A stretch of DNA of 64,000 nt from Adiantum capillus-veneris (Eukaryota; Streptophyta; Polypodiopsida; Polypodiales; Pteridaceae): the NCBI GenBank assembly GCA_014529385.2, contig CM043968.1, positions 129,247,018 through 129,311,017 on the forward strand, in the 5' to 3' direction. Positions within the stretch are counted from its first letter, which is position 1. Each line of letters begins with the position of its first letter. Shown here piece after piece: positions 1-11,315 of this stretch. Below the pieces are notes generated by a model that saw only the letters and a program-made list of their open reading frames with translations, did not search any database and was not told the origin of the DNA. A program made the translations under genes and the position numbers.

Positions 1-2424
1 CTCCTCAACATCATGTAAGCTAGACACAACCAAAGCATAACAATCTAATGCATAAGATGCATGGCGAGAGCCTGAATGAGTACGACTAGACAAAGGTGCA
101 TCCAATTTACTGTCACTCAAAGTGTGCACCAGCCATTTTGGCATACCTCTAGCCTGCTCATTTTCAGCCCTTTCCTCATCAAGTACATCATGTACATCTG
201 CATCAGTAATAGGCTGATCTAGAACATTTGCAGAAACCCCCATAGGCTGTACATTTTCCTCATTGGAACTTACATTCGTATTTCCACCACTGAAAAGAGG
301 CAACAAAGTGTCATAAATGTCCTGTGAGCTTACATTACTGTCTCTAGTACATGACAGCAAGGGCTGAACAGAATCTTCCACAAACACTACATCCCGTGAA
401 ACCAGAATATGCTTTGTTTGCGGATGATATAACATGTAACCTTTGCTTTCAACACTATAACCAACAAAAATACATTTGACAGCCTTATCATCCAATTTTT
501 TGCGCTGCACTTGGGGCACCAAAGCATATGCCAAACAGCCAAAAACACGCATGTGCTCAATAGAAGGTTTTCTATCATGCCATGCTTCATATGGAGTAAT
601 AGATTGCAAAGCTTTCGTAGGACACCTGTTAAGTACGTAAGTGGCACACATAATGGCCTCAAGCCAAAAAGAATGCGGCAAAGCTTGACTTTTTACCATA
701 CATCATGCCATTTCCGTGAGTGACCTGTTTTTCCTCTCAGCAACACCATTTTGCTGAGGTGTATAAGGCACTGTACATTGGTGTTTTATCCCACGACTAG
801 CGAGAAATGCATAAAATTCATGAGACATATACTCCCCCCCTTGATCGGAACGGAGGGTGCCCATAGTACATTTCGAGACATTTTCAGCCATAGCCAGAAA
901 ATTGTTTGAAGCACATAAAAACTTCGGACTTCGCTTTAAGCGGAAATACCCATGCATGCCTAGAGTAATCATCAATGAAAGTCACGAAGTACAGGTAATT
1001 GCCGAAGGACGGAGTTTGCATGGGCCCTCAAACATCACTATGCACAAGCTGCAACCTGCATGCGACCCGAACTGAACCATCCTTTGGAAATTTAGAACGC
1101 TGCATCTTACCCAAAATACAGCCTTCACAAACATGTTTGACAGGTGCTTCAAGAGGCGGCAAAGAAGCAACCATATCAGATTTCTGCAAACGCAGCAAAC
1201 TGGAAAAATTCAGATGACCAAAACGTGCATGCCAAAGTTTTGCATCTGAAATAGCCCTTGAATCTGCAACAGCATTTGCAAAATTTTGTCCACACTTGTC
1301 ATACAAAGTGAGCTTATACAGCCCACGGCACAAAAGGCCAGATGCAACAATTTCATCACCAAAACTGAGATCATGAACTGTACATCTGTCATCCACAAAT
1401 TTGACTACAAGTCCAAGTCTAGCAAGTGCGAATACAGACAAGAGATTCTTCTTGATCCCGGGTACATAAAGTGCATCAACAAGTGTGAAGGAGCTACCAT
1501 TAGCAGCAGTGAGCATAATCTTTCCAACTCCTTGAACTGGATAAGAGGCGTTGTTGGCACAAGCGACTGAATTCCCATGAGGGACAGACTCAAGAGAGGT
1601 AAATAATTCAGGATGTGAGGTAATGTGCTTTCTAGCACCACTGTCTAAATACCACACATGTGAATCTGCAGCAACAACTGACAAGCATGCATCATGGAAA
1701 GCAGGATTGTAAGTGCACTCTGCGCTAAAAGCCCATTCTGCATCAACATCAGCATTACAGTCTCCTTTCACAGAAGACTCAACAATGGCTGCATTTGTAG
1801 TGGAACCAGCATTTGCAGTGGAACCACCCTCTTTCTTCTTAGCCTCTTTGGCCTTCAACTTAGGACACAACTTGATCAAGTGATCATTGGCTTTACAATA
1901 ATGGCAACGTATCTTCTTTTTTCCCTTATCACCAGAATGGCCAGACGAAGTGTTAACACTAGCAAGGAAAGTGTCCATATCATCTTCCTCATGCATAATC
2001 TTCGACTCCAGCTCTTTACGCAGCAAAGCAATTTTAGCCTCATTGTGGCTTGCATAAAGACCTGCTAAAATATCCCAAGCCTGTTTTGCAGATTTTAATG
2101 AACGGATTGAGTAACAATGGTGCGCTTCACAGACAACGCAATCAATGCATGAGCCTGCGCATCCTTAACATCCCAACGAGCTTGTTCTGCCGTAGGCAAA
2201 ACAAATCTAACGGTTGCAATCCTTGCAGCAAGACCTGCAACATCCTCAACATCGCCTACATCCTCAAAACCAGGACGTACATCAATGCCCTGCACAATGT
2301 TCCAGACACCCTTTGACACAAGAACATGTTGCATCATATAAGCCCACATAGGGTAGTTGTCCCCATCCAACCTGTTCTCAGTAGCAAACATCTTGAACAC
2401 ATCTGTGTTGTTGTTGTCAGCCAT
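1..2424 (-). pseudogene. Broken Copia gag-pol polyprotein (element 1)
   Basis: Start ATG at 2422-2424 (MADNN...). The N-terminal gag resembles Copia gag (NYPMWAYMMQ). The frame breaks near 2030-2095, then resumes with MHEEDDMDTFLA, which jumps directly to the pre-zinc-knuckle region. Compared with element 2 about 100 gag codons are missing. A CX2C-type knuckle (CHYCKANDHLIKLC), protease (WYLDSGA), GAG-pre-integrase (LWHARFGHLN) and the integrase core (SDQGGEY; TPQQNGVAERKN) follow. A stop TGA at 703-705 interrupts the integrase at TEMA-stop-CMVK, where the young Copia has TARCML, so it fits CGA to TGA. From about 700 down to 1 an open frame continues through the integrase end (KLDDKAVKCIFVGYS) into the variable linker before RT. 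The element is non-functional. Confidence 0.85.
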
Positions 2425-2772
2425 GGTAAATGTTGCACCTGATGTGAAAACAGCCCGAAAATAGGATAAACGGAGCGGGAACAACCTGTGCTATATAGCA
2501 CAAACCGTAGAAGACTATAAGGCACCTGTAATGTAGAAAACGGCACTGCCAGAAATTTTGCACAAAATGACGAAATAGCCTGTGCAGTACTGCCTGTAGT
2601 GAAAACGGATGCCGAAATGAGCCCAAATCAAAATTCTGAGCAGACCAAGCTCTTCGAGCGGTACCAAAATTTTTGTCGACCTGGGAACGCTCGCCAAAGC
2701 TCACTGAAATCGGAGAAAGTGAGCAGGCGTGTGTTGGAGCAGCTGGCGACTAAGCCCGGGAGGACGTGACCT

Positions 2773-2784
2773 GCTCTGATACCA
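2773..2784 (-). other. Primer binding site, initiator-Met tRNA
   Basis: On the minus strand the sequence reads TGGTATCAGAGC, the standard Copia primer site complementary to the 3' end of initiator-Met tRNA. It lies two bases inside the 5' LTR. The DNA between it and the gag ATG (2425-2772) is an untranslated leader in which I see no other feature. Confidence 0.9.
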
Positions 2785-2786
2785 AT

Positions 2787-3013
2787 TGTTGGAATTAGGG
2801 TTGCAGAGAAACACACACAGCTTGGAGAAGACGAAGGAATCTCAAGGCACACAATAGAGATTGTGTTACTTAGTGTGCAATGGAAAGATAGATAGCCCTA
2901 GAGTGATGGGCGTATATACAATGCACGGGGGAAAAAACCTCCTTAAGAGGGAAAAAATGCCCCGGCGGTCCCAGTGTGTTCACACACATCACTACCACAT
3001 GTATATGGTAACA
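2787..3013 (-). repeat. 5' LTR of Copia element 1
   Basis: A 227-bp LTR. Minus-strand ends are TGTTACC and CCAACA, giving TG...CA termini. It matches the LTRs at 6155-6380 and 8846-9073. A TATA-like stretch (TGTATATACG on the minus strand, around 2911-2922) is the probable core promoter. Confidence 0.88.
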
Positions 3014-3539
3014 ATTGATACCACTACAATAGACAAAATGCAATGCCTTGCCAAAATACACAATCATGCATATAGAATAAGAAAATCAAGCATGCATACC
3101 TTGTAATTCGAGCCTTACAATGAAATTGTATGTACACAATAATCATCAAAGCACATTAATAGAGTACCAGAGAGTAGAAGATCCATGGCATGCAACACCT
3201 CCTAGAGCGAAGTGCTACACTTACTGTGAAAGAGAGAAGAGGTGAGAGGAGGAAAGAAGAGACATGGAGCACTACGTACAATCTCCCACCGTGTAAGAGT
3301 GAGCATTTCTCTCTTTCTTGTATTATTTATAGACATCATTCAATGCTCAAGATGCTTACAACTGTCCACTTTGACATAAAAATGACCATTGCTCATAAGG
3401 AGCTCTCAACCAATAGAATGTCCATAAATAAGCTTTGTTTTGCCACTTGTATTGAACAAAGATGCACCATAATTAAATACCATTACAATCTTAGTCATCT
3501 TAGCCTTCATTAGCATCCTATTTAGGAGAATCATGCTTG
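3014..3539. other. No recognisable feature
   Basis: AT-rich DNA between the element 1 LTR and the Copia RT fragment. A TATA-like TATTTATAGA near 3327 and a purine-rich stretch around 3220-3265 are visible. It could be the LTR or 3' end of the Copia fragment next to it, but no second copy exists in the window to prove this. Confidence 0.4.
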
Positions 3540-3809
3540 CTAAGTTTCAGATATGCTAGCATTGGGGTAATTGACGCCTTCCCCTCTACATATTGAAATA
3601 TTGCAAGACTTACAAATGTACGATTCTTGAGACAGTTCAAGAGTCCCCTTGGATTTTTCATGCTTGATATACATACCAAGAAAGTAATTAGTTTCTTCCC
3701 AATCCTTTATTAAGAAAAAAATCAAACTTAACATTTGCTTCAAATTGGAAATTTTGTGAGATTTCTTCCCAATGATCGACATATAATACAAGAAGAATGA
3801 GTGAACCAT
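3540..3809 (-). pseudogene. Copia RT fragment of a different family
   Basis: An open stretch encoding a piece of Copia RT: KDWEETNYFLGMYI followed by LELSQESYI. This corresponds to the segment after the YVDD box where Copia proteins read '(M)KDLGE..Y(F/I)LG...I' and 'L.LSQ..YI'. It differs clearly from both neighbouring Copia copies (element 2 reads MKDLGLLHHYLGIQF). It is therefore a relic of another Copia family. No start, knuckle, integrase or LTR can be assigned. It lies directly beside the left inversion breakpoint (~3865). Confidence 0.65.
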
Positions 3810-3865
3810 TATTGAGTTTCTTTGTGCACAAATAGTGACCTCAATAGCACTAGAGGATCAAGCTA

Positions 3866-5836
3866 ACCATACACACTCAACCGTAGCTGTGAAGATTGTC
3901 GTGTACTCAGCCTCACAATTGTAAGTGGCCACAGTAGGTTCCTTCTTGCGCAACCATGATATGCATGAGCTACCAAGCATGAAACAAAACCACTTGTGGA
4001 CACTCGTGTGTCAAAACAACTAGCCATATTTGAGTTCCAAAAAGCAAGTAAATCTGGCAGCAATGATCTCCCCTTGGGATAAAACAAGCCAAGATGTAAA
4101 GTGCCACTAAAGTAGCAAAAATCCTCTTGACAGCCTGCCAATGCTTAGACCATGGGATATACATAAATCTGCTAACGTATGAGACTCAAACTAAATATCC
4201 AGCCTTGTGTTGCATACATAAATGAGGCATCCAACAACCGTTTGGTAAAGAGTGACATCTGCAGGATCACCAGCATCATAAAGACTCAATTTCAAACATG
4301 TTTCCATGGGAGTGGCAATAGGTTTGCAATCCTCAAGTCCAAACTTACATAGCAATGTCTCTAAGTAACTTTTTTGGCACAAGGCAACACCACCATCACA
4401 CTGCTTAAACTGTATACCCAAGTAATGATGCAATAGCCCCAAATCTTTCATCTTGAAAATAGCATTCAAATCAGCCTTAAATTCAGTAATATGTCTCTCA
4501 TTTGGTCCTAGTGATCAGCAAATCATCTACATAAAGAACCACAATGAGAAGTACATCACCCTCACGTTGTACATACAATGTGCTTTCTGTTGGACTGTTA
4601 CAAAATCTGCATTTGATCAAATGAGTGTTAGCCTTCTCATACCAAGCACAAAGAGATTTCTTCAACCCATACAAAGCTTTCTTACATTTGCACATTTTAT
4701 CCTCGTATCCTTTCTTGACAAAACCATGAGACTGTGTTACATAAACTTCCTCAAATATGTTATCATTCAAGAAAGCAGTAACAACGTCTGACTGATGTAC
4801 ATCCCAACCAAAATGAGCTGCCAATGCATAAATGCACAATAGTCATATGTTAAGTGGGAACAAAAGTCTCTTCATAATCTATGCCTTTTTGTTGTGCATA
4901 ACCCTTTGCAAAAATTCAAGCCTCTTTTTGCTTAGCCTCTTTGGCCTTCTACTTAGGACACTGCTTGATCAAGTGATCATTAACTTTACAATAATGGCAA
5001 TGCATCTTCGTTTTAACCTTATCACCAGAATTCACAGACGAATTGCTGCAAGCAAAAGCATTAGGAACAAGTGATTTACCACTCATAGAAGAACCATAAG
5101 AAGTGGCTACGTTGCTATTACCACCTTTTTTTTAGCAGCAACCAATAAAGGCCTTTTCAACCGCATGATATCTAGTCCTTTTTTTTATGGAAAGTGACTC
5201 TTGCAATAGCAATGTGCACAATGTATCAAACTTGACAACTTCAGGATTTCCTTGGGTCATAAGCCTCCAAGTCCTCGCAAAAGTTTGGTAAGAATCTGAC
5301 AAGGAATCAAGAACAGTCTGCACAAGGAAACTATCTGAAATGACTTCACCTGCAGAAATAAGTTTCTCATTGATATCCTTAACACCAACAAGGAAAGTGT
5401 CCATATCATCTTCCTCATGCATAGTCTTCGACTCCGCCTCTTTATGCAGCAATGCAATTTTTGCCTCATTGCGACTTGCATAAAGAGAAGCTAGAATATC
5501 CCAAGCCTCTTTTGTAGATTTCACTGAACAAATGCGGGGAGTAATACTTCACTTCACATACAATGCAATCAATGCATGAGCCTTCACATATTTTACATCC
5601 CAACGAGCTTGCTTAGTTGTAGGCAAAACAATTATAACATCAGCAAGACCTACAACATCCTCAACATTGCCTGTATCCTTAGAACTAGGACGTACATCAA
5701 TGCCTTGTACAATGTTCCAAATTCCCTTTAAAACAAGAACATGTTCCATCATATAAGCCCACATAGGGTAATTGTTCCCATTCAATTTTTCCTTAGCAGC
5801 AAACATCTTGAGCACATATGTGTTGTTGTCAGCCAT
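3866..5836 (-). pseudogene. Copia gag-pol with integrase deleted (element 2)
   Basis: ATG at 5834-5836 (MADNN). Gag runs with a frameshift near 5530, and its second half (5132-5524) has the segment missing in element 1. A zinc knuckle (CHYCKVNDHLIKQC, ~4970-5010) is followed by KEAKQKEA. At ~4918 the reading jumps straight to AKGYAQQKGIDYEETFVP, which is RT. Protease, the whole integrase and the RT N-terminus are therefore deleted. RT continues with the catalytic YVDDLL (~4515), LGIQF (~4410) and PIATPMETCLK. RNase H follows in several frames (PTVATYNCEAEY at ~3900-3935). It cannot support its own movement. Confidence 0.85.
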
Positions 5837-6140
5837 GGTAAATGCTGCACCTGATGTGAAAACTTCCCGAAAAGAGGAGAAAGAAAGTGGAAACAACACT
5901 TTCTATATAGCAAAAATTGTAGAAGATTGTAAGGAACCTATTATGCAAAAAACGACACTGACAAAAATTTTGCACAAAATGATGAGATAGTCTGCGTAGA
6001 ATTGCATGAAGAGGAAACAGAGGCCAAAATGCGCCCAAAATGAGCTATCCCAAAATATTTGTTGATCTGCAAACACTCACCAAAGCTCACTCAAAATCGG
6101 AGAAAGGCTATTGGTGACTAAGCCGAAGAGGATGCAACCT

Positions 6141-6152
6141 GCTCTGATACCA
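6141..6152 (-). other. Primer binding site, initiator-Met tRNA
   Basis: The minus strand reads TGGTATCAGAGC two bases inside the LTR, as in element 1. The leader to the gag ATG (5837-6140) has no further feature. Confidence 0.88.
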
Positions 6153-6154
6153 AT

Positions 6155-6380
6155 TGTTGGAATTAGGGTTGCAAGAAAACACACACAACTTGGAGAAGAC
6201 AAAGGAAGCTCAAGGCACACAATAGAGATTGTTTTTCTTGGTGTGCAATGGAAATATAGATAGCCCTAGAATGATGGACGTATATACAATGCACGGGGCG
6301 GAAATCCTCCTAGTGAGGGAAAAAACGACCCGACGGTCCTAAGTGTGTTCACACACATCACCCACATGTATATGGTAACA
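6155..6380 (-). repeat. 5' LTR of Copia element 2
   Basis: A 226-bp LTR matching 2787-3013. Minus-strand ends are TGTTACC and CCAACA. It abuts Gypsy coding sequence at 6381. Confidence 0.88.
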
Positions 6381-8519
6381 ACTCCCATTGAGGAATCCAA
6401 TGGTTTCAAGTCCATCAAGATTTTCTACACGAATGGTACCTTGTGGGGTGATTTCACATACTCTATATGATCCTTTTCCCACATGCATCAATTATTTGTT
6501 TTTGGCACGTATTCCATACATAAGGACTTTATCCCCAACCTTGATATCCTTGCTCTTTAAATGACGATCAAACCATTTCTTTCTCCTATCTTTCTCCACA
6601 AGTTCATTTTTTGCACAGTCAATTGCCTCTCTTCATATAATCTCTCTAGGATATATAAATGCTCAACTAAAGAGTTACCATCTCAACCTTCTTGGGAAGC
6701 TACTCGAAGACTAGGAATGAAAAACTCCCATGGCATAACTACTTCTTGGCCTATACCATTTTGAATGGTGTACAATTAATAGCCACTATATAGGTAGGAC
6801 AATAAGTCCATAAAGCCGATGTCAGGTTCAAATCCCAATCTGTGTGATGAGCCTCTATGTCTTGATCAAGATAGAAATTAGAGTCTGGCTGGAACTTTTG
6901 GCTTGGCCATTTGATTGTGGATAATAAGGTGTAGACTTATGGTGGGAATGGAGCTTGTCGTGAGTTCCCTTACTACTTCATTTGTAAAATGGGTACCACT
7001 GTCACTCACAATTTCAAAGGGACAACCAAATCGTGTAATAATATTCTCAAAGAGAAACTAAGCGGTTGTTCTTGCATCAGCCTTGCGTGTTGCCTTAGCT
7101 TTCACCCACTTTTTCACATAGTTAGTGGAAACAATAATGTATCGAGATTGAGTCTTACAGAGTGCCAGACTAATTGGACCTACAAAGTCTAAACTTCAAT
7201 TTTCAAATGGTTGAGTCATCTTAATAGGATATAAGGGTATCTTATCCTTCCAGTGTTGTGTGGTCTTGTAATGTTGGCATTCATCATACCCCTTTGCAAA
7301 TAGTGATGCATCCTTGAATAAGGTGGGCCACCATTAGGCTGATTGAAACACCTTTCTAGCAGTTAGTTCTTATAAAAAATATTCTCCAGCTATACCCATA
7401 TGTGCTTCTTTTAGTATATACAAATACTCATCCTCACAAGTACAATGTCTAAAAATATCATCCTTCCCTAGCTTGTACAAAGTTCCTGCAATTAGAGAAT
7501 AAGGTTCACATTTCTTTAGTAGATTACAAGCTATATCCTTACGAAGCTCCTTGGGTGGAAAACCATTAATTAAAATGTTAACAATTTTCTCACTCCATTC
7601 AGCCATGGTTGCTATTAGGAATAGGGAAGTATCGTGCAATTCATCATCAATTCCAATAGGGGCTTCACCATTGGGTATGGCAAATGATCAGCCATGACAT
7701 GTCTTTTATTGGGTCTCGTGACAATGGTGATATCAATTCTTCTTGTGGAACATGGTTTGTTTACTAGAGACAACAACGCTTGATGATCCACATAAACAAC
7801 AAACTTGTTAGGAATAAGAAGATAACTTGCTTTGTAGTGTTGTAGTTCCTTTCAACATCATTCAATTGGTGACTTGCAAAGCTAATAGGGTAGTCCAATT
7901 TATGTTCTCCTAGTTGAACTAGAACACACCCAATAGCAAAGTTTGATGCATCAATATGCACATGGAAAATTACATTCCAATCGGGCACTCATAGGATTGG
8001 AGCACTTGTCAATCCCTTTTTAATAACTCATAAGCATGGTCACACTCCGCGGTCTAGTGAAACTCGATAAGAAGCTTGTACAATGGGTGAGCTATCTTGA
8101 AAAAGTTTAAAATAAACCGTCGATAATAACCAACATGGTCCATGAACCTTTGAACTCCCTTATAGTTTGTAGGTGGTGGCAAATTGGAAATGGATTTAAT
8201 TTTGCTCTCATCTATGGAAATCCCATTCTTGGACACTATATACCCTAAAATGACTCCATGTTTAACCCATAATTGGCATTTGAAAGAGTTTGATGCGATA
8301 CAATCTTGTATCTGCACCTTTTAGACACTTTTTGTAAACATGATAGATGTTCTTTCCAAGAAGAACAAACACAAAGGTCGTCTAAAAAAGCTTCACAAAA
8401 ATCTCTTAAATATTCTCTAAAAGTAGTATTTATTAATCGTTGAACGTAGCAGGGGCATTGATTAAGCCAAATGCCATAACACGAAATGTGAACACTCCAA
8501 ATTATGTTATAAAATCATT
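6381..8519 (-). pseudogene. Athila/Tat-type Gypsy pol fragment (RT to integrase)
   Basis: Minus-strand pol relic with many frameshifts. In order: RT (VMAFGLINAPATF, ~8440-8490), RT thumb (GYIVSKNGISIDESKIK ... GYYRRFI, 8054-8317), RNase H (HVHIDASNFAIGCVL, 7764-7988), and the linker PIGIDDELHD leading to one H2C2 zinc module (H..H at 7390-7420; C..C near 7270). The integrase core follows (KWVKAKAT, RFGCPFEIVSDSGTHF) and then the integrase C-terminus (VENLDGLETIGFLNGS) at 6381-6430. The sequence parallels element B pol (56044-60897) but has a single H2C2 module. It ends at a Copia insertion. The last residues continue at 9074 on the plus strand (KLKRYYDPL), showing that an inversion separated them. 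RT upstream of ~8519 is missing. Confidence 0.85.
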
Positions 8520-8768
8520 ATGACTGATTTGGGTGCTGGACAGGACACTGCCAACACTATCTACACTGACAGTCAGAGCGCATTGGCAGTTGCGAGGAAC
8601 CCAATTTTTCATGCTCGCACAAAGCACATTGAGGTGCATTACTACTATGCCAGGGAGAGGCTCTCAACACAAGAAATTAGCTTGGCTTATGTACCAACAC
8701 ATGACAACCTTGCTGATCTTTTCACAAAGGCATTGTCTTGTGAGAAGCTCGAAGCTTTTTGCGATTGA
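8520..8768 (+). pseudogene. Copia RNase H C-terminal fragment
   Basis: An open stretch encoding the end of Copia RNase H. It carries TDSQSALAVARNP, RTKHIEVHYYY, and DNLADLFTKALS, the usual Copia C-terminal motif, and ends at a TGA (8766-8768). It aligns with the C-terminus of the intact Copia at 46249-50430 (TDSQSAIAVARNPVFH; TQDNIADLFTKALS). The fragment has no start of its own. It is the continuation of the reading frame cut at 3866. Confidence 0.88.
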
Positions 8769-8845
8769 TCATGTCCTCAGGGCATGGCAATTACCTTTAC
8801 TCTATGTGCCAGCTCTCGTTCACCGCATCACTCCTAGGGGGGATT

Positions 8846-9073
8846 TTTTACCATATACATGTGGTAGTGATGTGTGTGAACACATTTAGGACCGCCGGGG
8901 CATTTTTTCCATCACTAGGATGTTTTTTCCCCTATGCATTGTATATAGGCCCATCATTCTAGGGCTATCTATATTTCCATTGCACACTAAGAAAAACACT
9001 CTCTGTTGTGTGCCTTGAGCTTCCTTTGTCTTCTCCAAGTTATATGTGTTTTCCTACAACGCTACTTTCAACA
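8846..9073 (+). repeat. 3' LTR of Copia element 2
   Basis: About 228 bp, matching the reverse complements of 2787-3013 and 6155-6380 over the full length. The first bases are changed (TT in place of TG), and the end reads CTTTCAACA. It is more diverged than the 5' LTR, consistent with an old insertion. Confidence 0.82.
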
Positions 9074-9267
9074 AGAGTAAACTTAAAAGATACTATGATC
9101 CTTTAAGCCAAGAAGAACTACATGGTATCCATCAAAATAAGGCAGCCAAGGCACAAGAAAAATTGAAGAATATGCAAGCTCAAGCCGAGGCTCAGGAGTG
9201 ACAACAACGTATTAGGTACCAACGAGAGGCTAAACTTGGAGTTACACATGCATTTCAAGTTGAATGA
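9074..9267 (+). pseudogene. Gypsy pol C-terminal end (continuation of 6381)
   Basis: Reads SKLKRYYDPLSQEELHGI followed by a Lys/Gln/Ala-rich helix, with a TGA at 9199-9201 and a final TGA at 9265-9267. It joins in frame to the minus-strand end FLNGS at 6381 once the Copia and the inversion are removed. The corresponding part of element B reads CRVKKYLLPLTQDMLLKIHQE followed by a similar basic helix, which supports the assignment. Bases 9074-9078 are the second copy of the target duplication. Confidence 0.8.
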
Positions 9268-10670
9268 GAGGATGATTTGATAGACTCTAAGCCAAGTGCT
9301 TGTGAATTTAGGAGAAAGTGCTTGTGACTATGATTTAAGAGAAAGTGCTTGTGAATTTAGGAGAAAGTCGTTGAGCACCACCATGTGAGTCGTGTGGTAA
9401 AGATGGTGAGTGACCAGTAATGTGCTGGTGGGTGTGTGTAAGAGCTAGACATAATTGAATTTGGTGCCATCTTTGCTTAGCTTGGCTTTATGGCTATAAA
9501 TAGCCTTGGTTTTATATGGTCAAGATCTAATTTTTAAGGCGTAGATGGTGTCAACAGTTGTCGCTAGCTGTGGCAACTCATTTTGGGTCAAGTTTTCTTG
9601 TTGACACTTGGTTCACATGTCACGTTGTGATTGTGGACGGTTCAAAGGCCAATCATGTTGGTGGTTGTGGTGTGCTTGCCGACGCTGTCTGAAGATAGGC
9701 ATCACCCCACTTCTCTTGCACATGCCGCCATTGCTCACATGGCCATGGACGAACAATAGTAAAAAGCAGTAGTATCATAGTTCTATTGAGGTGGCCGGTT
9801 TATTACTATCGTTAAATTGATTGGGCAGCCCTTGTGTCTCTATTTGCACCATTGGGTAGTGATAGTTGTCAGCTACATGTGAGCAGCTCCCACCTTTTGA
9901 GTTTCTACGATCGTCTCAGCCCCTAATTGTCTGGAAGCCTTAAAATTGATCATAATGGATTTTAGGGTTGGTTTCATCAACGGTTGAGTACGAAGGACGG
10001 GAGATCTTGAAGGTCTTTTGAAATTATTTCCACAGAGACAATCAAAGTTGAAGGTTTCTCCATATAGCTATGCTTGAGTGGTCATCTCTCTCTTTATTTT
10101 TTTCTTCTTCAGACTCTTAGGAATCTAAAATAGAAATTTATTGTGCTAAGCTTAAGTTAGTAGAATAGCTCTTTAGACTCCAAGTATGAATTTTGGGAAG
10201 CCTTAGGGTGAAATTTTAACTTGCCACAAATTGTTTAAATTTAGTAGGTCTAAATTTAGCAGGTTTGGGAGCAGCTTGGTAGCACCTCCAAAGTACTATG
10301 CTAAGGTTTTTCACAGGAGGTGAAAGTTTTAAAGCCCAAAGGGTGATTTTTCTTTTACCAAAGTTTATCCTAATTTAGTAGGTAGGTTGTAGCCCCGAGT
10401 GAGCTTCATAAGCTTCCAAGGTTTGTGCAAAAGTTTTGCACCCGAGATAATTAGTAAATAGATAATTTTATGGTTTTTAATAAATGAAAGGGAAAATGTT
10501 AAGACTAAGGTTAGATCATCCCTTCCTCATTTAGCAAGTTGACTCGTCGTTCTTATTAAGTTTGGCTAGGCCACATGTCCAAAGTTGCACACACTTGCTT
10601 TATGTGAACTTAACAATTGTGTGTGAGTGGGTGTTGTGTCTCTACTTGCCAAAAGGTGTCCAAAGGAGCT
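9268..10670. other. Non-coding, probable 3' region or LTR of the Gypsy relic
   Basis: No coding frame. A short motif (AAGTGCTTGTGA... with AATTTAGGAGAAAG) recurs three times between 9294 and 9370. A good TATA-like element, GGCTATAAATAGCC, lies at about 9489-9502. The position directly after a Gypsy pol end suggests an LTR, but no second copy is in the window. Confidence 0.4.
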
Positions 10671-10692
10671 GGGGGGGGGGGGGGAGGGGGGG
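10671..10692. repeat. G-run flanking the chromovirus array (left)
   Basis: Fourteen G, one A and seven G directly before the first LTR base. A matching run of ten G follows the last LTR at 43205-43214, so the target duplication was probably all G. Confidence 0.7.
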
Positions 10693-11315
10693 TGTAAGGT
10701 TTCCAGTTTCTGAAACCTTAAAAAATTGTACAAAGCTTGTAAAATAAAATTGAAAACCATTGATGAATGATTCAATCATGGTTGATATTGGTATTTTTGG
10801 AATCATAAGTAGAGCTTTACTATGGTTAGTAATTTTCAAAATCAGAATCCGATAAAAACTGGAAAAGCTACGGGCCTTGAAAGATTTCACTAGGAATTCA
10901 ATTAGTTAATAAAAAATGGATGGTTTCAGTAATTATTATTAACAAAGACTTTCTTATCCTAAGGTTCTAGAATTAACTGATATTCCAATTTTCATCATTA
11001 GGAATTAGTAAAATCAACCAAAATCGATTTTGGAATATGTGGAGGCAGTGTGGAGCTGAGGAGAACCTGCTAAGGACTGAAATAGTAGCAGTTGGCGCCA
11101 TCTTGAAGCTGGGGGCCTGTTTGGGGTGTCAAAACCTGCCAGGAACAGCCCGGGACCCAGAAAAACTATAAAAAGACCCCCTTTCCTTTATAAAAATTTA
11201 GATTCAGAGCCTTGACACACTCTCTCTCATCTAGAGAGATCGCTACGCAGAAATCACTAGAGATTAAGCTCTAGTTGATTAAATTAAATGGTAATTAGTA
11301 TAATCCTTCTTAATT

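Larger units (their letters stand above)
1..3013 (-). mobile_element. Ty1/Copia element 1, 3' end outside window
   Basis: Minus-strand Copia element entering from the left edge and ending with its 5' LTR at 3013. Reading leftwards: LTR (2787-3013), initiator-Met primer site (2773-2784), leader, gag, protease, integrase and the start of the RT linker. RT, RNase H and the 3' LTR lie outside the window. The next five bases, ATTGA, would be the target duplication, which cannot be tested here. Sequence and LTR match element 2 (3866-6380 plus 8520-9073), so the two are one family. The protein style recalls Tork-like Copia, but the clade was not tested. Confidence 0.9.
3866..6380 (-). mobile_element. 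Copia element 2, 5' part (inverted segment)
   Basis: Minus-strand 5' two-thirds of a Copia element: LTR 6155-6380, primer site, leader, gag, zinc knuckle, RT and the first part of RNase H. It stops abruptly at ~3866 in the RNase H motif ...TATVECVW. The missing continuation (LADLG...TDSQSA..., then 3' LTR) is on the opposite strand at 8520-9073, so an inversion separated the halves. Flank bases 6381-6385, read on the minus strand, are GGAGT. The bases after the other half are AGAGT, a target duplication with one mismatch. Confidence 0.88.
8520..9073 (+). mobile_element. Copia element 2, 3' part
   Basis: Plus-strand remainder of element 2: the RNase H end (8520-8768), a purine tract (AGGGGGGATT, 8836-8845) and the 3' LTR (8846-9073). 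It begins at the residue where the minus-strand part at 3866 stops. It is followed by AGAGT, matching GGAGT beside the 5' LTR except at one base. Confidence 0.86.

Noticed and set aside
2773-2784. tRNA gene at the TGGTATCAGAGC sites
   Set aside because: Only 12 bases match the tRNA 3' end; they are primer binding sites and no cloverleaf is present.
9268-10670. Host gene or promoter near the GGCTATAAATAGCC box
   Set aside because: No coding frame follows; the position after a Gypsy pol end makes a retrotransposon LTR more likely.
10566-10890. Pro-rich frames across the G-run at 10671
   Set aside because: They result from translation of the C/G run and LTR sequence and have no counterpart at LTR-b.
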